A DNA stretch of 64,000 bases from NCBI RefSeq assembly GCF_001937665.1, contig NZ_MSKL01000031.1, forward strand, positions 52,122 through 116,121, written 5' to 3'. Source of the stretch: Actinomyces oris (GTDB lineage Bacteria > Actinomycetota > Actinomycetes > Actinomycetales > Actinomycetaceae). Under the pieces are notes generated by a model that saw nothing but the letters and a program-made list of their open reading frames with translations, was not told where the DNA came from and made no database searches. The translations under genes were made by a program, and so were the position numbers. Shown one piece after another: positions 35,283 to 44,446 of this stretch. Every line of letters starts with the position of its first letter. Within the stretch, counting starts at the first letter, position 1.

Positions 35283-36845
35283 TCAGTAGGCGAAGGACAG
35301 GGCCGGGGCGGCCTCGGAGGAGTCAACGGAGTCGTCGTCGCCGGCGTCCGTGTCCTTGCTGTCCTGGTCCGTCTGCTTGGACGTCCCGGCCTTGTCCGGC
35401 ACCGGGGTGCGCACCCCTTCACGGATGTACCGGCGCAGCAGTACGAACCAGACCACTCCGAGCGCGGCGTACAGCAGGGTGAAGATGACCATTGAGGCCA
35501 GCACCGTGCCCGAGGAGACCACGGAGGAGACGCCGTCGGCCGTGAGCATGTAGACCTGGGAGACCGGATCGGACAGGTTGGGGACGATGACCCAGGGCTG
35601 ACGGCCCATCTCACGGAAGATCCAGCCGAAGGAGCAGGCGATGAACGGCAGCCACATGGTGGCCAGCGCCGCCTTGCCCAGAATCGGACGGGAGATGAGC
35701 CTGTCGGAGCGGGTCAGCCACAGGGCCAGGACCCCCAGTCCCATCGAGGCCATGCCCAGTCCGATCATGAGGCGGAAGGACCAGAAGTTGACCATGACGT
35801 TGGGGCTGTAGTCGACGGAGTTGCCGCGTGCATCGGTGGTGCCGTAGTGCTTCGCGTAGGTGTCGCCGGACTCCTTGAGTCCGGTGAGCTCGGCGTTGAA
35901 GTCATTGGTGGCCATGAAGGAGTAGACACCGGGAACCGAGATGAATCGGACCATGCCGTCCTCATTCTTGCAGTCCCCGAAGGCGGCCACGGTGAAGGGG
36001 GCTCCGGCCTCGGTGTGGCACAGGCCCTCGGCGGCGGCCATCTTGGCCGGCTGGTACTCGGCGACCAGCTGACCCTGCATGTGGCCGGTACCGGCGGTGA
36101 CCAGGCCCGCGGCCACCATGGTGATGGCGCCGAAGCGGGCGACCCGCCGCCACAGCTCACGGGCCTCGAAGTCCTGCTTCGCACGGGCGGCCTTGACCAT
36201 CCACCACACGGAGACGCCCATGACGACGGCGGCGGCCACCAGCAGGGCTGAGGAAATGACGTGCAGCACGGTGGCCCACACCAGCTCATTGGACAGGAGC
36301 TTGAGGAAACCGCTCACGCCGTCGAGCTCGGCGCGCCCCGTCTTGGGGTTGACGACGGCGCCCACCGGGTGCTGCATCCAGGAGTTGGCGGTGAGGATGA
36401 AGAAGGCGGAGAAGTTCGTGCCGGCGGCCACGGCCCACATGCACAGGTTGTGCAGTCTGGGGGACAGACGGTCCCATCCGAAGATCCACAGGCCCAGGAA
36501 GACGGACTCCATGAAGAAGGCCAGCAGGGCCTCGAAGGCGAGGGGGGCGCCGAAGATGTTGCCGACGAACCTCGAGTACTCCGACCAGTTCATGCCGAAC
36601 TGGAACTCCTGAACGATGCCGGTGGCCACGCCCAGCGCGAAGTTGATCAGCAGAATCTTGCCGAAGAACTTGGTGGCCACCAGCCACTGCTTGTTGCCGG
36701 TCCTGCGCCACAGCGTCTCCATGAGAGCCACCAGCGGGGACAGCCCGATGGTCAGCGGAACCAGAATGAAGTGGTAGACGGTGGTGATACCGAACTGCCA
36801 GCGCGCCAGATCCAGAGAGTCCAGCGCCATAGGAGAGATGGCCAT
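35283..36845 (-). CDS. cydA: cytochrome bd ubiquinol/menaquinol oxidase subunit I
   Basis: CydA carries the hemes and reduces oxygen without proton pumping. The 520-residue protein starts MAISPMALDSLDLARWQFGI, with H25 at the position of the heme ligand His19 of E. coli, and has GRQPWVI and about nine membrane segments. ATG 36845 is chosen behind AAAGGTGG; the frame is open 117 codons further upstream but that part crosses the promoter. It is the first gene of cydABDC-kinase. Confidence 0.94.
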   Translation of the reverse strand: MAISPMALDSLDLARWQFGITTVYHFILVPLTIGLSPLVALMETLWRRTGNKQWLVATKFFGKILLINFALGVATGIVQEFQFGMNWSEYSRFVGNIFGAPLAFEALLAFFMESVFLGLWIFGWDRLSPRLHNLCMWAVAAGTNFSAFFILTANSWMQHPVGAVVNPKTGRAELDGVSGFLKLLSNELVWATVLHVISSALLVAAAVVMGVSVWWMVKAARAKQDFEARELWRRVARFGAITMVAAGLVTAGTGHMQGQLVAEYQPAKMAAAEGLCHTEAGAPFTVAAFGDCKNEDGMVRFISVPGVYSFMATNDFNAELTGLKESGDTYAKHYGTTDARGNSVDYSPNVMVNFWSFRLMIGLGMASMGLGVLALWLTRSDRLISRPILGKAALATMWLPFIACSFGWIFREMGRQPWVIVPNLSDPVSQVYMLTADGVSSVVSSGTVLASMVIFTLLYAALGVVWFVLLRRYIREGVRTPVPDKAGTSKQTDQDSKDTDAGDDDSVDSSEAAPALSFAY

Positions 36846-36888
36846 CCGTGCCACCTTTCGGAGATGACGATGAGATCGATAAGAGGTT

Positions 36889-36906
36889 CTGTAGAGCGTC
36901 CTACAG
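36889..36906. promoter_or_regulatory. inverted repeat in the cydA leader, operator candidate
   Basis: CTGTAG-AGCGTC-CTACAG is a perfect 6-bp inverted repeat with a six-base spacer, just downstream of the predicted cydA transcription start (about 36912 on the minus strand). Confidence 0.45.
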
Positions 36907-36918
36907 GTCAATAAGGAT

Positions 36919-36947
36919 ATTATAGAGCATCTGTGACACGATGTCGT
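36919..36947 (-). promoter_or_regulatory. cydA promoter
   Basis: A perfect -10 TATAAT (36919-36924 on the minus strand) lies 17 bases behind ACGACA, a -35 matching TTGACA at four of six positions. The leader to ATG 36845 is about 67 nt. Confidence 0.6.
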
Positions 36948-37077
36948 GAAACGTATGGGATTCGAAGGTGTTGCGGCCCGCGACCCGACCGGTTTTCTTC
37001 TTGTGGGCACATCGCCGGAGAGGTGTTGTCGCGGCACTTCGTCGAGCAGATGTTGAAGACGTGATTGTCGCTGAATG

Positions 37078-37091
37078 GGGACGAAAGTCCG
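37078..37091. promoter_or_regulatory. DevR/DosR-like box
   Basis: GGGACGAAAGTCCG matches 12 of 14 core positions of the mycobacterial DevR box GGGACTWWAGTCCC. It lies about 160 bp upstream of the cydA -10, in a genome region encoding a DevR-type regulator and DosS-like kinase. Confidence 0.45.
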
Positions 37092-37466
37092 TGACAGAAT
37101 GAGTGGGGCTGTCGCATGTCTGGCCGAGGGGCGGGCGGTCGCTGGGTGGGTGATGAGGGCAACGTGCGAAGAGATCGGGGACACCATGAGTCGCACAAGC
37201 GCTTATCGGCGTTTGTGTGGGATACTTCGAGCCGGCGTCAGGTGCCTCGTACCAGTACCTGGAGCCGCGCCTTCCGACCGACCCTGTCCGAGGACCTTGC
37301 GCCGCCTGAGCTGCGCCGCTGCGAGCCCGGTCTGTGTGGACGAGAGGCAAGGCGTGCGCCCTAGCGGGCGCGTTCAAGACTTTTTCGCTGCTCCCGCTGG
37401 GGAGCACAACCGCGCTGGCGCGTCGAGGGTACGACGACGGCGTCGGCCTCGGAGAGTGCAAGCCCC

Positions 37467-40400
37467 ATGGCACGTCGCACCACATCAGAATCAACAGAAT
37501 CGTACGAGCAGGAGCGCGGTGACGGCGATGCCGTGAGCACCCCGGCTCCGCGCCGCCGCCGCAGGGTCACCGCGGCCGCGGCCGCCCCCGCCCAGGCTCC
37601 TGTCGCCGAGCAGCCCGCTTCGGTGGGTGTCTCGGATGCCATCACCGTCTCCGGGCCCGAAGAGTCCGGCGCGCAGCAGATCCCGCAGGCCCCGGCTGCT
37701 GAGTCGGCCCCGCCGCGTCGTCGCCGGAAGGCCGTCGCGGCCTCCGCCGCCCCCGAGGCGGCTCCTGTCGCTGAGCCCCGTGTCGCCACCGCCGAGGTGG
37801 GCGAGTCCGACGAGCCGCGCTCGAAGGATGACGGGCCGAGCATTGATGCCACACAGGAGGATGCCGAGGAGCAGATCGAGGCCGACGAGACCGACGGCGA
37901 GGAGCCCGACACGCGGCAGGAGGAGGACGAGCTCACCGGGGCGGAGTCGGATGAGGGGGACCTCGAGGCCCCCCGCCTTCCCGCCGCCTCACTCCTGTTC
38001 CAGGCCCCCGATCCCAGTCGGGCCCGTCGCCGCCGGCGGGTCACCGCGGCGACCGCCGCCCCCGAGGCGGCACCGACCGCCTCGCGTCACCAGGGCGCCA
38101 AGGACTGGGCGGATGAGGGGGAGGGCGTCGGCGCTCGGGCTGGCGCCGACAGGCTGCAAGAAGATGATGAGGCCGAGTCGCCCCGAGCCGACCGAAGCGG
38201 TGGCCGCGGCCGCCGTCGCCGGCGAGCGGTCGCCGACACCGGAGCTCCGCAGGAGGCCCGCGAGGACTCCTCGCCCGATGCCGAGAATGCCGAGGTCTCA
38301 GAGACCGACGGTGCCGACGGGGCCGACGAGATCCGGGCCGATTCGTCGGAGGACGCCCGCGAGGGCGGGGCTCGCCGCAAGCGCCGCCGTGGCGGACGCG
38401 GTCGTCGCTCGCGTTCGCGAGGCGACGACTCGGCGCGCAACGACTCCGACGATGAGTCGCAGGCCGTGGAGGAGGACGGAGCCGATGCGGCGCCCTCGCG
38501 CGAGCCCTCCGCCGAGGCCTCCGCTGAGACCGCCACGAGCACTGTGTCCGGATCGCGCCGTCGGCGGCGTCGGTCCCGTACCCGCTCGGACAGTGGCGAC
38601 CTGCGTGATGAGGTGACCGCCCTCAAGGGGTCCACCCGCTTGGAGGCCAAGCGCCAGCGTCGCCGCGAGGGAAGGGCGGCCGGGCGTCGTCGTCCCATCG
38701 TCACCGAGGCCGAGTTCCTGGCTCGTCGCGAGTCCGTGGACCGGCAGATGATCGTGCGCGAGTCCGATGGCCTCAATCAGATCGCCGTCCTGGAGGACGG
38801 GCTCCTCGTGGAGCACTACGTCTCCCGGCACACGCAGACCTCCATGGTCGGTAACGTCTACGTCGGTCGGGTTCAGAACGTCCTGCCCTCCATGGAGGCC
38901 GCCTTCGTGGACCTGGGTAAGGGGCGCAACGCCGTGCTCTACGCCGGAGAGGTCAACTGGGACGCCGCCGGTCTGGAGGGCAGGCCCCGCCGCATTGAGG
39001 ACGCCCTCTTCAGCGGTGACACCGTCCTGGTCCAGGTCACCAAGGATCCCATCGGCCACAAGGGCGCTCGCCTCACCAGCCAGATCACCTTGGCGGGCCG
39101 TTACCTGGTCCTGGTCCCCGGAGGCACCATGACGGGGATCTCGCGCAAGCTTCCGGACACCGAGCGCAGCCGCCTGAAGAAGATCCTCAAGCGGATCGTG
39201 CCCGACTCGGCCGGAGTCATCGTGCGCACCGCCGCGGAGGGGGCCACTCAGGAGCAGCTGACCGCTGACGTCGAGCGGCTTGTGGCCCAGTGGGAGGCCA
39301 TCGACAAGAAGGCGTCCTCCGTCATGAAGGGCAGTGGCAAGGCCCCAGTCCTGCTCAAGGGGGAGCCGGAGCTCGCCGTGAGAGTCATCCGCGACGTCTT
39401 CAACGAGGACTTCCGCAAGCTCATCGTCTCCGGCGACAACACCTGGTCCACGATCTCCCAGTACATCGACGACGTCAGTCCGGATCTGTCCGAGCGCCTC
39501 GAGCACTGGATCGGCCCCGAGGACGTCTTCACCGCCCATCGCGTCGACGAGCAGCTCGCCAAGGGCTTCGACCGCAAGGTCTGGCTTCCCAGTGGCGGCA
39601 CCCTGGTCATCGACCGTACCGAGGCGATGACCGTCATCGACGTCAACACCGGGCGCTTCACCGGTGCGGGAGGCACCCTGGAGGAGACCGTCACCCGCAA
39701 CAACCTCGAGGCCGCCGAGGAGATCGTCCGCCAGCTGCGCCTGCGTGACATCGGCGGCATGGTCGTCATCGACTTCGTCGACATGGTCCTGGAGTCCAAC
39801 CGGGACCTCGTCCTGCGCCGGCTCGTGGAGTGCCTGGGACGCGATCGTACGCGCCACCAGGTCACCGAGGTCACCTCGCTCGGCCTGGTCCAGATGACCC
39901 GCAAGCGGGTGGGGCAGGGCCTGGTCGAGGCCTTCTCCACCACCTGTGAGCACTGCAAGGGCCGGGGCTTCATCGTTCACGATGAGCCCGTGGAGAACCA
40001 GCAGGTCGATATGTCGGCCTCCGCCTCACGCGGTGGCGGGCGCTCGCGTGGACGCAAGAACCGTGAGGAGCAGGCTGCCGCAGGTGGCGGTAAGAAGGAG
40101 GCCAAGAAGGACTCCCAGGAGACCAAGGGCTCCAAGAGCGCCAAGTCCGGTCGCGGCAAGGGAACCGTGGAGCGCGACGTCACCGGATCACCCGAGTCCG
40201 GGGCCGATGATGAGGCCCGGGCGGCGGTGCGTGGCGCCCTGGCCCAGATCGCGGCCGCTGCCGAGCAGGCGCACAAGGACGCCCAGCTCGAGGGGCAGGA
40301 CTCCCATGAGCGGCAGGGGGACGCTGAGGGCTCGGCCACGGGCGCGAGCGGCAGTGTCAATGACGTGGTGGAGACTGAGGGACCTGCCAGCGGCCAGGAC

Positions 40401-40712
40401 GCTCAGGTCCCCCCGGTCGAGGACGAGCCGGTCAAGACCCGGTCAAGGAAGGCGACTGATAAGAAGTCGTCCAAGAAGGCCGGTGAGAAGAGCGGAGACA
40501 AGGCCGATAAGAAGCCTGGGAAGAAGGCCGGTAGGAAGCCTGGGAAGAAGGCCGCCAAGAACTCTGAGGAACCTGCTGAGCAGCAGTCCGGCGAGGCGCC
40601 TCAGGGTCCGGCGGATGAGAAGCCCGTGAGGAGAACAAGGAGGCGGGCCACGGCGACGAGCACTGCGCCCTCGCCGGAGAATTCTTCAGACATCCCGGAG
40701 GCGTCGGCCTGA
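37467..40712 (+). CDS. rne: ribonuclease E/G with long disordered extensions
   Basis: RNase E/G starts mRNA decay and matures rRNA and tRNA. The 1081-residue protein has an Ala/Glu/Arg-rich N-terminal extension of about 425 residues, then the S1 domain (GNVYVGRVQNVLPSMEAAFV), the catalytic domain with D725 (VIDVNTGRF) and D769 (VVIDFVDM), and the Zn-link C827-x2-C830 (CEHCKGRGF). The last 230 residues are charged, ending in lysine-rich KPGKK-type repeats like histone H1 tails. GGAGAG precedes ATG 37467. N-terminal extensions of this kind are typical of actinobacterial RNase E. Confidence 0.92.
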   Translation: MARRTTSESTESYEQERGDGDAVSTPAPRRRRRVTAAAAAPAQAPVAEQPASVGVSDAITVSGPEESGAQQIPQAPAAESAPPRRRRKAVAASAAPEAAPVAEPRVATAEVGESDEPRSKDDGPSIDATQEDAEEQIEADETDGEEPDTRQEEDELTGAESDEGDLEAPRLPAASLLFQAPDPSRARRRRRVTAATAAPEAAPTASRHQGAKDWADEGEGVGARAGADRLQEDDEAESPRADRSGGRGRRRRRAVADTGAPQEAREDSSPDAENAEVSETDGADGADEIRADSSEDAREGGARRKRRRGGRGRRSRSRGDDSARNDSDDESQAVEEDGADAAPSREPSAEASAETATSTVSGSRRRRRRSRTRSDSGDLRDEVTALKGSTRLEAKRQRRREGRAAGRRRPIVTEAEFLARRESVDRQMIVRESDGLNQIAVLEDGLLVEHYVSRHTQTSMVGNVYVGRVQNVLPSMEAAFVDLGKGRNAVLYAGEVNWDAAGLEGRPRRIEDALFSGDTVLVQVTKDPIGHKGARLTSQITLAGRYLVLVPGGTMTGISRKLPDTERSRLKKILKRIVPDSAGVIVRTAAEGATQEQLTADVERLVAQWEAIDKKASSVMKGSGKAPVLLKGEPELAVRVIRDVFNEDFRKLIVSGDNTWSTISQYIDDVSPDLSERLEHWIGPEDVFTAHRVDEQLAKGFDRKVWLPSGGTLVIDRTEAMTVIDVNTGRFTGAGGTLEETVTRNNLEAAEEIVRQLRLRDIGGMVVIDFVDMVLESNRDLVLRRLVECLGRDRTRHQVTEVTSLGLVQMTRKRVGQGLVEAFSTTCEHCKGRGFIVHDEPVENQQVDMSASASRGGGRSRGRKNREEQAAAGGGKKEAKKDSQETKGSKSAKSGRGKGTVERDVTGSPESGADDEARAAVRGALAQIAAAAEQAHKDAQLEGQDSHERQGDAEGSATGASGSVNDVVETEGPASGQDAQVPPVEDEPVKTRSRKATDKKSSKKAGEKSGDKADKKPGKKAGRKPGKKAAKNSEEPAEQQSGEAPQGPADEKPVRRTRRRATATSTAPSPENSSDIPEASA

Positions 40713-40758
40713 CGAGGTCTCCGTGCCCAAGAACACAGGGGGTGGGGCGGACCGGAGG

Positions 40759-40787
40759 TTGGTGCTGGCGACATGATCGCCTAGAGT
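40759..40787 (+). promoter_or_regulatory. rplU-rpmA promoter
   Basis: TTGGTG (40759-40764), a 17-base spacer and TAGAGT (40782-40787) precede a leader of about 105 nt. Confidence 0.6.
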
Positions 40788-40831
40788 TATCTGCCGGTGC
40801 GTCTTGCGCCATTGCCCAGACAGGGCCCTCC

Positions 40832-40857
40832 CTGCGAGGCCGATCAAGGTCTCGCAG
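40832..40857 (+). promoter_or_regulatory. hairpin in the rplU leader
   Basis: CTGCGAG and CTCGCAG pair perfectly over 7 bp around a 12-base loop, inside the predicted L21 transcript leader. It could be a ribosomal-protein autoregulatory structure. Confidence 0.4.
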
Positions 40858-40900
40858 CGTGTGAGAGCCTTTCGAAGAATCTACAGAGATGAGCATTCAA

Positions 40901-41209
40901 GTGGTCTACGCGATCGTCAAGGCCGGCGGCCGTCAGGAGAAGGTCTCCGTCGGCGACGTCGTGGTTGTCGACAAGCTTGCTGGTGAGATCGGCGACGAGG
41001 TCACCCTCGCCCCCGTCATGCTGGTGGACGGCGACAAGGTGACCACCTCTGCCGCCGATCTGGCCAAGTCCTCCGTCACCGCCGAGATCATCGGCGACGA
41101 GAAGGGCCCCAAGATCAACATCCTCAAGTTCAAGAACAAGACCGGCTTCCGCAAGCGCCAGGGCCACCGCGCTCAGCTGACGGCCGTCAAGGTCACCGCC
41201 ATCAAGTGA
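40901..41209 (+). CDS. rplU: 50S ribosomal protein L21
   Basis: L21 binds 23S r[23 protein letters not shown] at the start and [20 protein letters not shown] at the end are family sequence. GTG 40901 gives the usual 102 residues; ATG 40889 would add four residues (MSIQ) and is a real alternative since neither has a strong ribosome-binding site. It is followed after 69 bases by rpmA. Confidence 0.93.
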   Translation: MVYAIVKAGGRQEKVSVGDVVVVDKLAGEIGDEVTLAPVMLVDGDKVTTSAADLAKSSVTAEIIGDEKGPKINILKFKNKTGFRKRQGHRAQLTAVKVTAIK

Positions 41210-41278
41210 CCGCCCCGGCGTCAGCCAGTACGCGGGCATCCTGAACGCACACGCTCGAGAAGAAAGAAGCCTTCAACC

Positions 41279-41536
41279 ATGGCACACAAGAAGGGTCTTG
41301 GTTCCTCCCGTAACGGTCGCGACTCCAACGCGCAGCGCCTCGGCGTCAAGCGCTTCGGCGGCCAGTTCGTCAAGGCCGGCGAGATCATCGTCCGCCAGCG
41401 CGGCACCCACTTCCACCCGGGCCGCAACGTCGGCCGCGGCAACGACGACACCCTGTTCGCCACCGCTGCCGGTAACGTCGAGTTCGGCACCTTCCGCGGT
41501 CGCCGGGTCGTCAACGTCGTGCTCCCCGAGGCCTGA
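41279..41536 (+). CDS. rpmA: 50S ribosomal protein L27
   Basis: The 85-residue L27 starts [20 protein letters not shown] and continues LGVKRFGGQ, with no N-terminal pro-sequence of the Firmicutes type. Its flexible N-terminus reaches the peptidyl transferase centre. The rplU-rpmA-obgE order is widely conserved. Confidence 0.96.
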   Translation: MAHKKGLGSSRNGRDSNAQRLGVKRFGGQFVKAGEIIVRQRGTHFHPGRNVGRGNDDTLFATAAGNVEFGTFRGRRVVNVVLPEA

Positions 41537-41557
41537 GCCCCGAGCACATCACGCGTC

Positions 41558-41595
41558 GCGAGAGGGCGGACGGCAGCTGCCGTCCGCTCTCTCGC
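41558..41595 (+). terminator. terminator after rpmA
   Basis: GCGAGAGGGCGGACGGCAG and CTGCCGTCCGCTCTCTCGC form an almost perfect 38-base inverted repeat with one G-T wobble. No T-tract follows. obgE starts 26 bases downstream, so some read-through may occur. Confidence 0.75.
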
Positions 41596-41621
41596 GCTAT
41601 CCCGGACTCACAGGAGACCCC

Positions 41622-43229
41622 ATGCCCAGCTTCATTGACCGAGTGGTCCTCCACGTGGCCGGCGGCGACGGCGGCAACGGCTGCACCTCCGTGCACCGTG
41701 AGAAGTTCAAGCCCCTGGCCGGGCCCGACGGCGGCGACGGTGGTCATGGCGGCGATGTCGTCCTGACCGTTGACCCGCGGGTGACGACCCTGCTGAGCTA
41801 CCACCGGTCCCCGCACCAGCGGGCCGGCAACGGTACTCCCGGCATGGGGGACTGGCGTCGCGGTACCGACGGCAAGGACCTCGTCCTGCCCGTTCCCGAG
41901 GGCACAGTGGTCAAGGACTCACGCGGTCAGGTCATCGCCGACCTCGTGGGGGAGGGCACCCGTATCGTCGTCGCCGAGGGCGGCACCGGTGGGCGCGGCA
42001 ACTTCTCCCTGGCCTCCTCCAAGCGCAAGGCCCCCGGCTTCCACCTCCTGGGTGAGCCCGGTCAGGCCGAGGACATCACCTTAGAGCTCAAGACCATCGC
42101 CGACGTGGCCCTGGTGGGCTACCCCAGCGCCGGGAAGTCCTCCCTCATCGCCGCCATGAGCGCGGCCCGCCCCAAGATCGCCGACTACCCCTTCACGACC
42201 CTCGTGCCCAACCTCGGGGTTGTCGAGGCGGGCGATGTGCGCTATACGATCGCCGACGTCCCCGGCCTCATCCCCGGCGCCTCCCAGGGCAAGGGACTGG
42301 GACTGGACTTCCTGCGGCACATCGAGCGCTGCGCCGTCATCGTCCACGTCCTGGACTGCGCCACCCTCGAGCCGGGGCGCGACCCCCTGTCCGATCTGGA
42401 CACCATCGAGGCCGAGCTCGCCGCCTACTCCGAGCGCCTCGGCGAGCAGGAGGACGATCCCTCCCTCACCGGCCGGGTCCCGCTCATGGATCGCCCCCGC
42501 ATCGTGGTGCTCAACAAGGTGGACGTCACCGACGCCGCCGAGCTCGCCGAGTTCGTGCGCGCCGACATCGAGGCCCGCGGGCTGCCCGTTCACATTATCT
42601 CTGCGGTCGCGCACACGGGGCTGCGACCCCTGTCCTTCGCCCTGGCCGGCGAGGTCGAGCGGGCCCGCGAGACAGCTCCGGCGGCCCCCCAGCGCGACGG
42701 CGATTCCGGTGGAGCCGACGGGACCGGTGAGTCGCGCCCCATCATCCGGCCCGCGGCGGTTGGACGTCGAGAGAAGGAGAGCGTCGCCCAGGTGCGTCTG
42801 CTGGCCCATCCCAGTGAGGGGCAGGTCTACCAGGTCCGCGGTCAGCGCCCCGAGCGCTGGGTGCGTCAGACCGACTTCTCCAATGACGAGGCCGTGGGCT
42901 ACCTCGCCGACCGTCTGGCCGCGGCCGGGGTCGAGGACGAGCTCGTCAAGGCCGGTGCCCACGCCGGTGACTCCGTCCTCATCGGTGAGGTCGACGGGGG
43001 AGTGCTCTTCACCTGGGAGCCCTCGATGACCACCGGCCCCGAGCTGCTGGGTGCCCGGGGCACCGACCTGCGCCTGGAGAGCAGTCGGCGTCGAACCAAC
43101 GTGGAACGGCGCAGCCAGTACCACGAGATGATGGATGCCAAGGAGGCCGCGCGCCAGCAGCTGCGTGACGAGGCCGCCGAGGGCCTGTGGACCGATGCCG
43201 CCTCCTGGCACGGCGACGACGAGGACTGA
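41622..43229 (+). CDS. obgE: GTPase ObgE/CgtA
   Basis: Obg GTPases act in ribosome assembly and stress signalling. The 535-residue protein has the glycine-rich Obg domain ([16 protein letters not shown]), G1 GYPSAGKSS at 166-174, G3 DVPGLI, G4 NKVD, and the C-terminal OCT domain with EVGVLFTW-like [10 protein letters not shown], then a charged tail. ATG 41622 follows AGGAG; the frame is open far upstream across rpmA and the terminator, which is not coding. Confidence 0.94.
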   Translation: MPSFIDRVVLHVAGGDGGNGCTSVHREKFKPLAGPDGGDGGHGGDVVLTVDPRVTTLLSYHRSPHQRAGNGTPGMGDWRRGTDGKDLVLPVPEGTVVKDSRGQVIADLVGEGTRIVVAEGGTGGRGNFSLASSKRKAPGFHLLGEPGQAEDITLELKTIADVALVGYPSAGKSSLIAAMSAARPKIADYPFTTLVPNLGVVEAGDVRYTIADVPGLIPGASQGKGLGLDFLRHIERCAVIVHVLDCATLEPGRDPLSDLDTIEAELAAYSERLGEQEDDPSLTGRVPLMDRPRIVVLNKVDVTDAAELAEFVRADIEARGLPVHIISAVAHTGLRPLSFALAGEVERARETAPAAPQRDGDSGGADGTGESRPIIRPAAVGRREKESVAQVRLLAHPSEGQVYQVRGQRPERWVRQTDFSNDEAVGYLADRLAAAGVEDELVKAGAHAGDSVLIGEVDGGVLFTWEPSMTTGPELLGARGTDLRLESSRRRTNVERRSQYHEMMDAKEAARQQLRDEAAEGLWTDAASWHGDDED

Positions 43230-43242
43230 CAGGAGGGCCCCA

Positions 43243-44412
43243 GTGACTCCAGCAGCGATCGGCACCAGCTCGGTCCACGGGCAGGAACGTCCAGGACGGT
43301 TGCCCGAGGGCGCCCGCGTGGTGGTCAAGGTCGGCTCCTCCTCCCTGACGCGCGCCGACGGCGGGCTCGATCTCAACCGCATCGACATCCTCGCCGGTCT
43401 CATCGCCGGCATGCGACGGCGTGGTCACGACGTCGTCCTGGTCTCCTCCGGAGCAGTCGCCTCAGGCCTGGTGCCCCTGGGACTGAGCCGGCGCCCCGAT
43501 GAGCTCAGTCTCCTGCAGGCGGCCGCCTCCGTGGGACAGGGGCGGCTCGCCGCCCGCTGGGAGGCCGCGATGAGCGCCTACGGGCTGGTCACCGCCCAGG
43601 TCCTCCTGACCGCCCACGACGTCGCCATCCGCAGCCACTACCGCACGGTGCGCGCCACCTTCGACTCCCTGCTCTCACTGGGAGCCGTCCCCATCATCAA
43701 CGAGAACGACGCGGTGGCCACCAGCGAGTTCAGCCTCGGCGACAACGACCGCCTGGCCGCCCTTGTGGCCCACCTGGTGACCGCCGACGTCCTTGTGCTG
43801 CTCACCGACGTCGACGGCCTGTGGACCGCGCGCCCCGGGACCCCCGGCGCCACGCCCATCCGCCACGTGCGCTCCTCAGCGGACCTGGAGGGGGTCAGCG
43901 TCTCCGGTCGCGGCTCCTTCGTGGGAACCGGAGGCATGACCACCAAGCTCCAGGCCGCCACCATCGCCTGCGCCTCGGGCACCACCACTCTCATCGCCCG
44001 GGCCGACGACGCCGCCGGGCTCCTGGGCCAGGAACAGGTTCCCACGGACCTGGGCACCTGGTTCGAGCCCACCGGGCCCCATCGTCCCAGCCGCCGGCTG
44101 TGGATGGCCCACGCCTCCCAGCCCGAAGGACGTGTTCTCATCGATGCCGGAGCTGCCAGGGCCCTGACCGTGGGGAAGAAGTCGCTTCTGCTGCCAGGCC
44201 TGACCGGCGTCGACGGCGACTTCGAGTCGGGCTCCGTGGTCGATGTTGTCGGCCCCGAGGGCGTCCTGGCCCGGGGGATATGCCGCTACGCCGCCGCCGA
44301 ACTGCGCGAGGTCCTGGCGGCCCGGGCCGAGGGCACCGCTGCCCCCGATCACGTGGCTCCCGTGATCCACCGCGACGATCTCGCCGAGCTGCCCCGCATC
44401 GCCGGAGTCTGA
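43243..44412 (+). CDS. proB: glutamate 5-kinase
   Basis: ProB phosphorylates glutamate, the first step of proline synthesis. VVVKVGSSSLTRADGGLDL, INENDAVATSEF and FGDNDRLAALVA-like LGDNDRLAALVA are kinase blocks, and the last 100 residues form a PUA domain (GRVLIDAGAARALTVGKKSL). GTG 43243 follows AGGAGG and gives 389 residues, with a leader of about 20 extra residues. proA follows after 34 bases. Confidence 0.93.
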   Translation: MTPAAIGTSSVHGQERPGRLPEGARVVVKVGSSSLTRADGGLDLNRIDILAGLIAGMRRRGHDVVLVSSGAVASGLVPLGLSRRPDELSLLQAAASVGQGRLAARWEAAMSAYGLVTAQVLLTAHDVAIRSHYRTVRATFDSLLSLGAVPIINENDAVATSEFSLGDNDRLAALVAHLVTADVLVLLTDVDGLWTARPGTPGATPIRHVRSSADLEGVSVSGRGSFVGTGGMTTKLQAATIACASGTTTLIARADDAAGLLGQEQVPTDLGTWFEPTGPHRPSRRLWMAHASQPEGRVLIDAGAARALTVGKKSLLLPGLTGVDGDFESGSVVDVVGPEGVLARGICRYAAAELREVLAARAEGTAAPDHVAPVIHRDDLAELPRIAGV

Positions 44413-44434
44413 GGACACCATCGGCCCCGTCTTC

Positions 44435-44446
44435 TATGGTGTCCCC
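44435..44446 (+). promoter_or_regulatory. leaderless -10 box of proA
   Basis: TATGGT at 44435-44440, six bases, then ATG 44447. proA may thus be made apart from proB. Confidence 0.55.

Larger units (their letters stand above)
36846..37466. other. divergent regulatory region between cydA and rne
   Basis: These 621 bases contain no convincing gene. On the cydA side are its promoter and an inverted repeat over the leader. A DevR-like box is near the middle. The rne side has a long leader whose promoter I could not fix. Confidence 0.55.

Noticed and set aside
36925..36955. Rex-type redox operator before cydA
   Set aside because: TGTGAC...GTGAAA here are in direct, not inverted, orientation and do not fit TTGTGAA-N4-TTCACAA.
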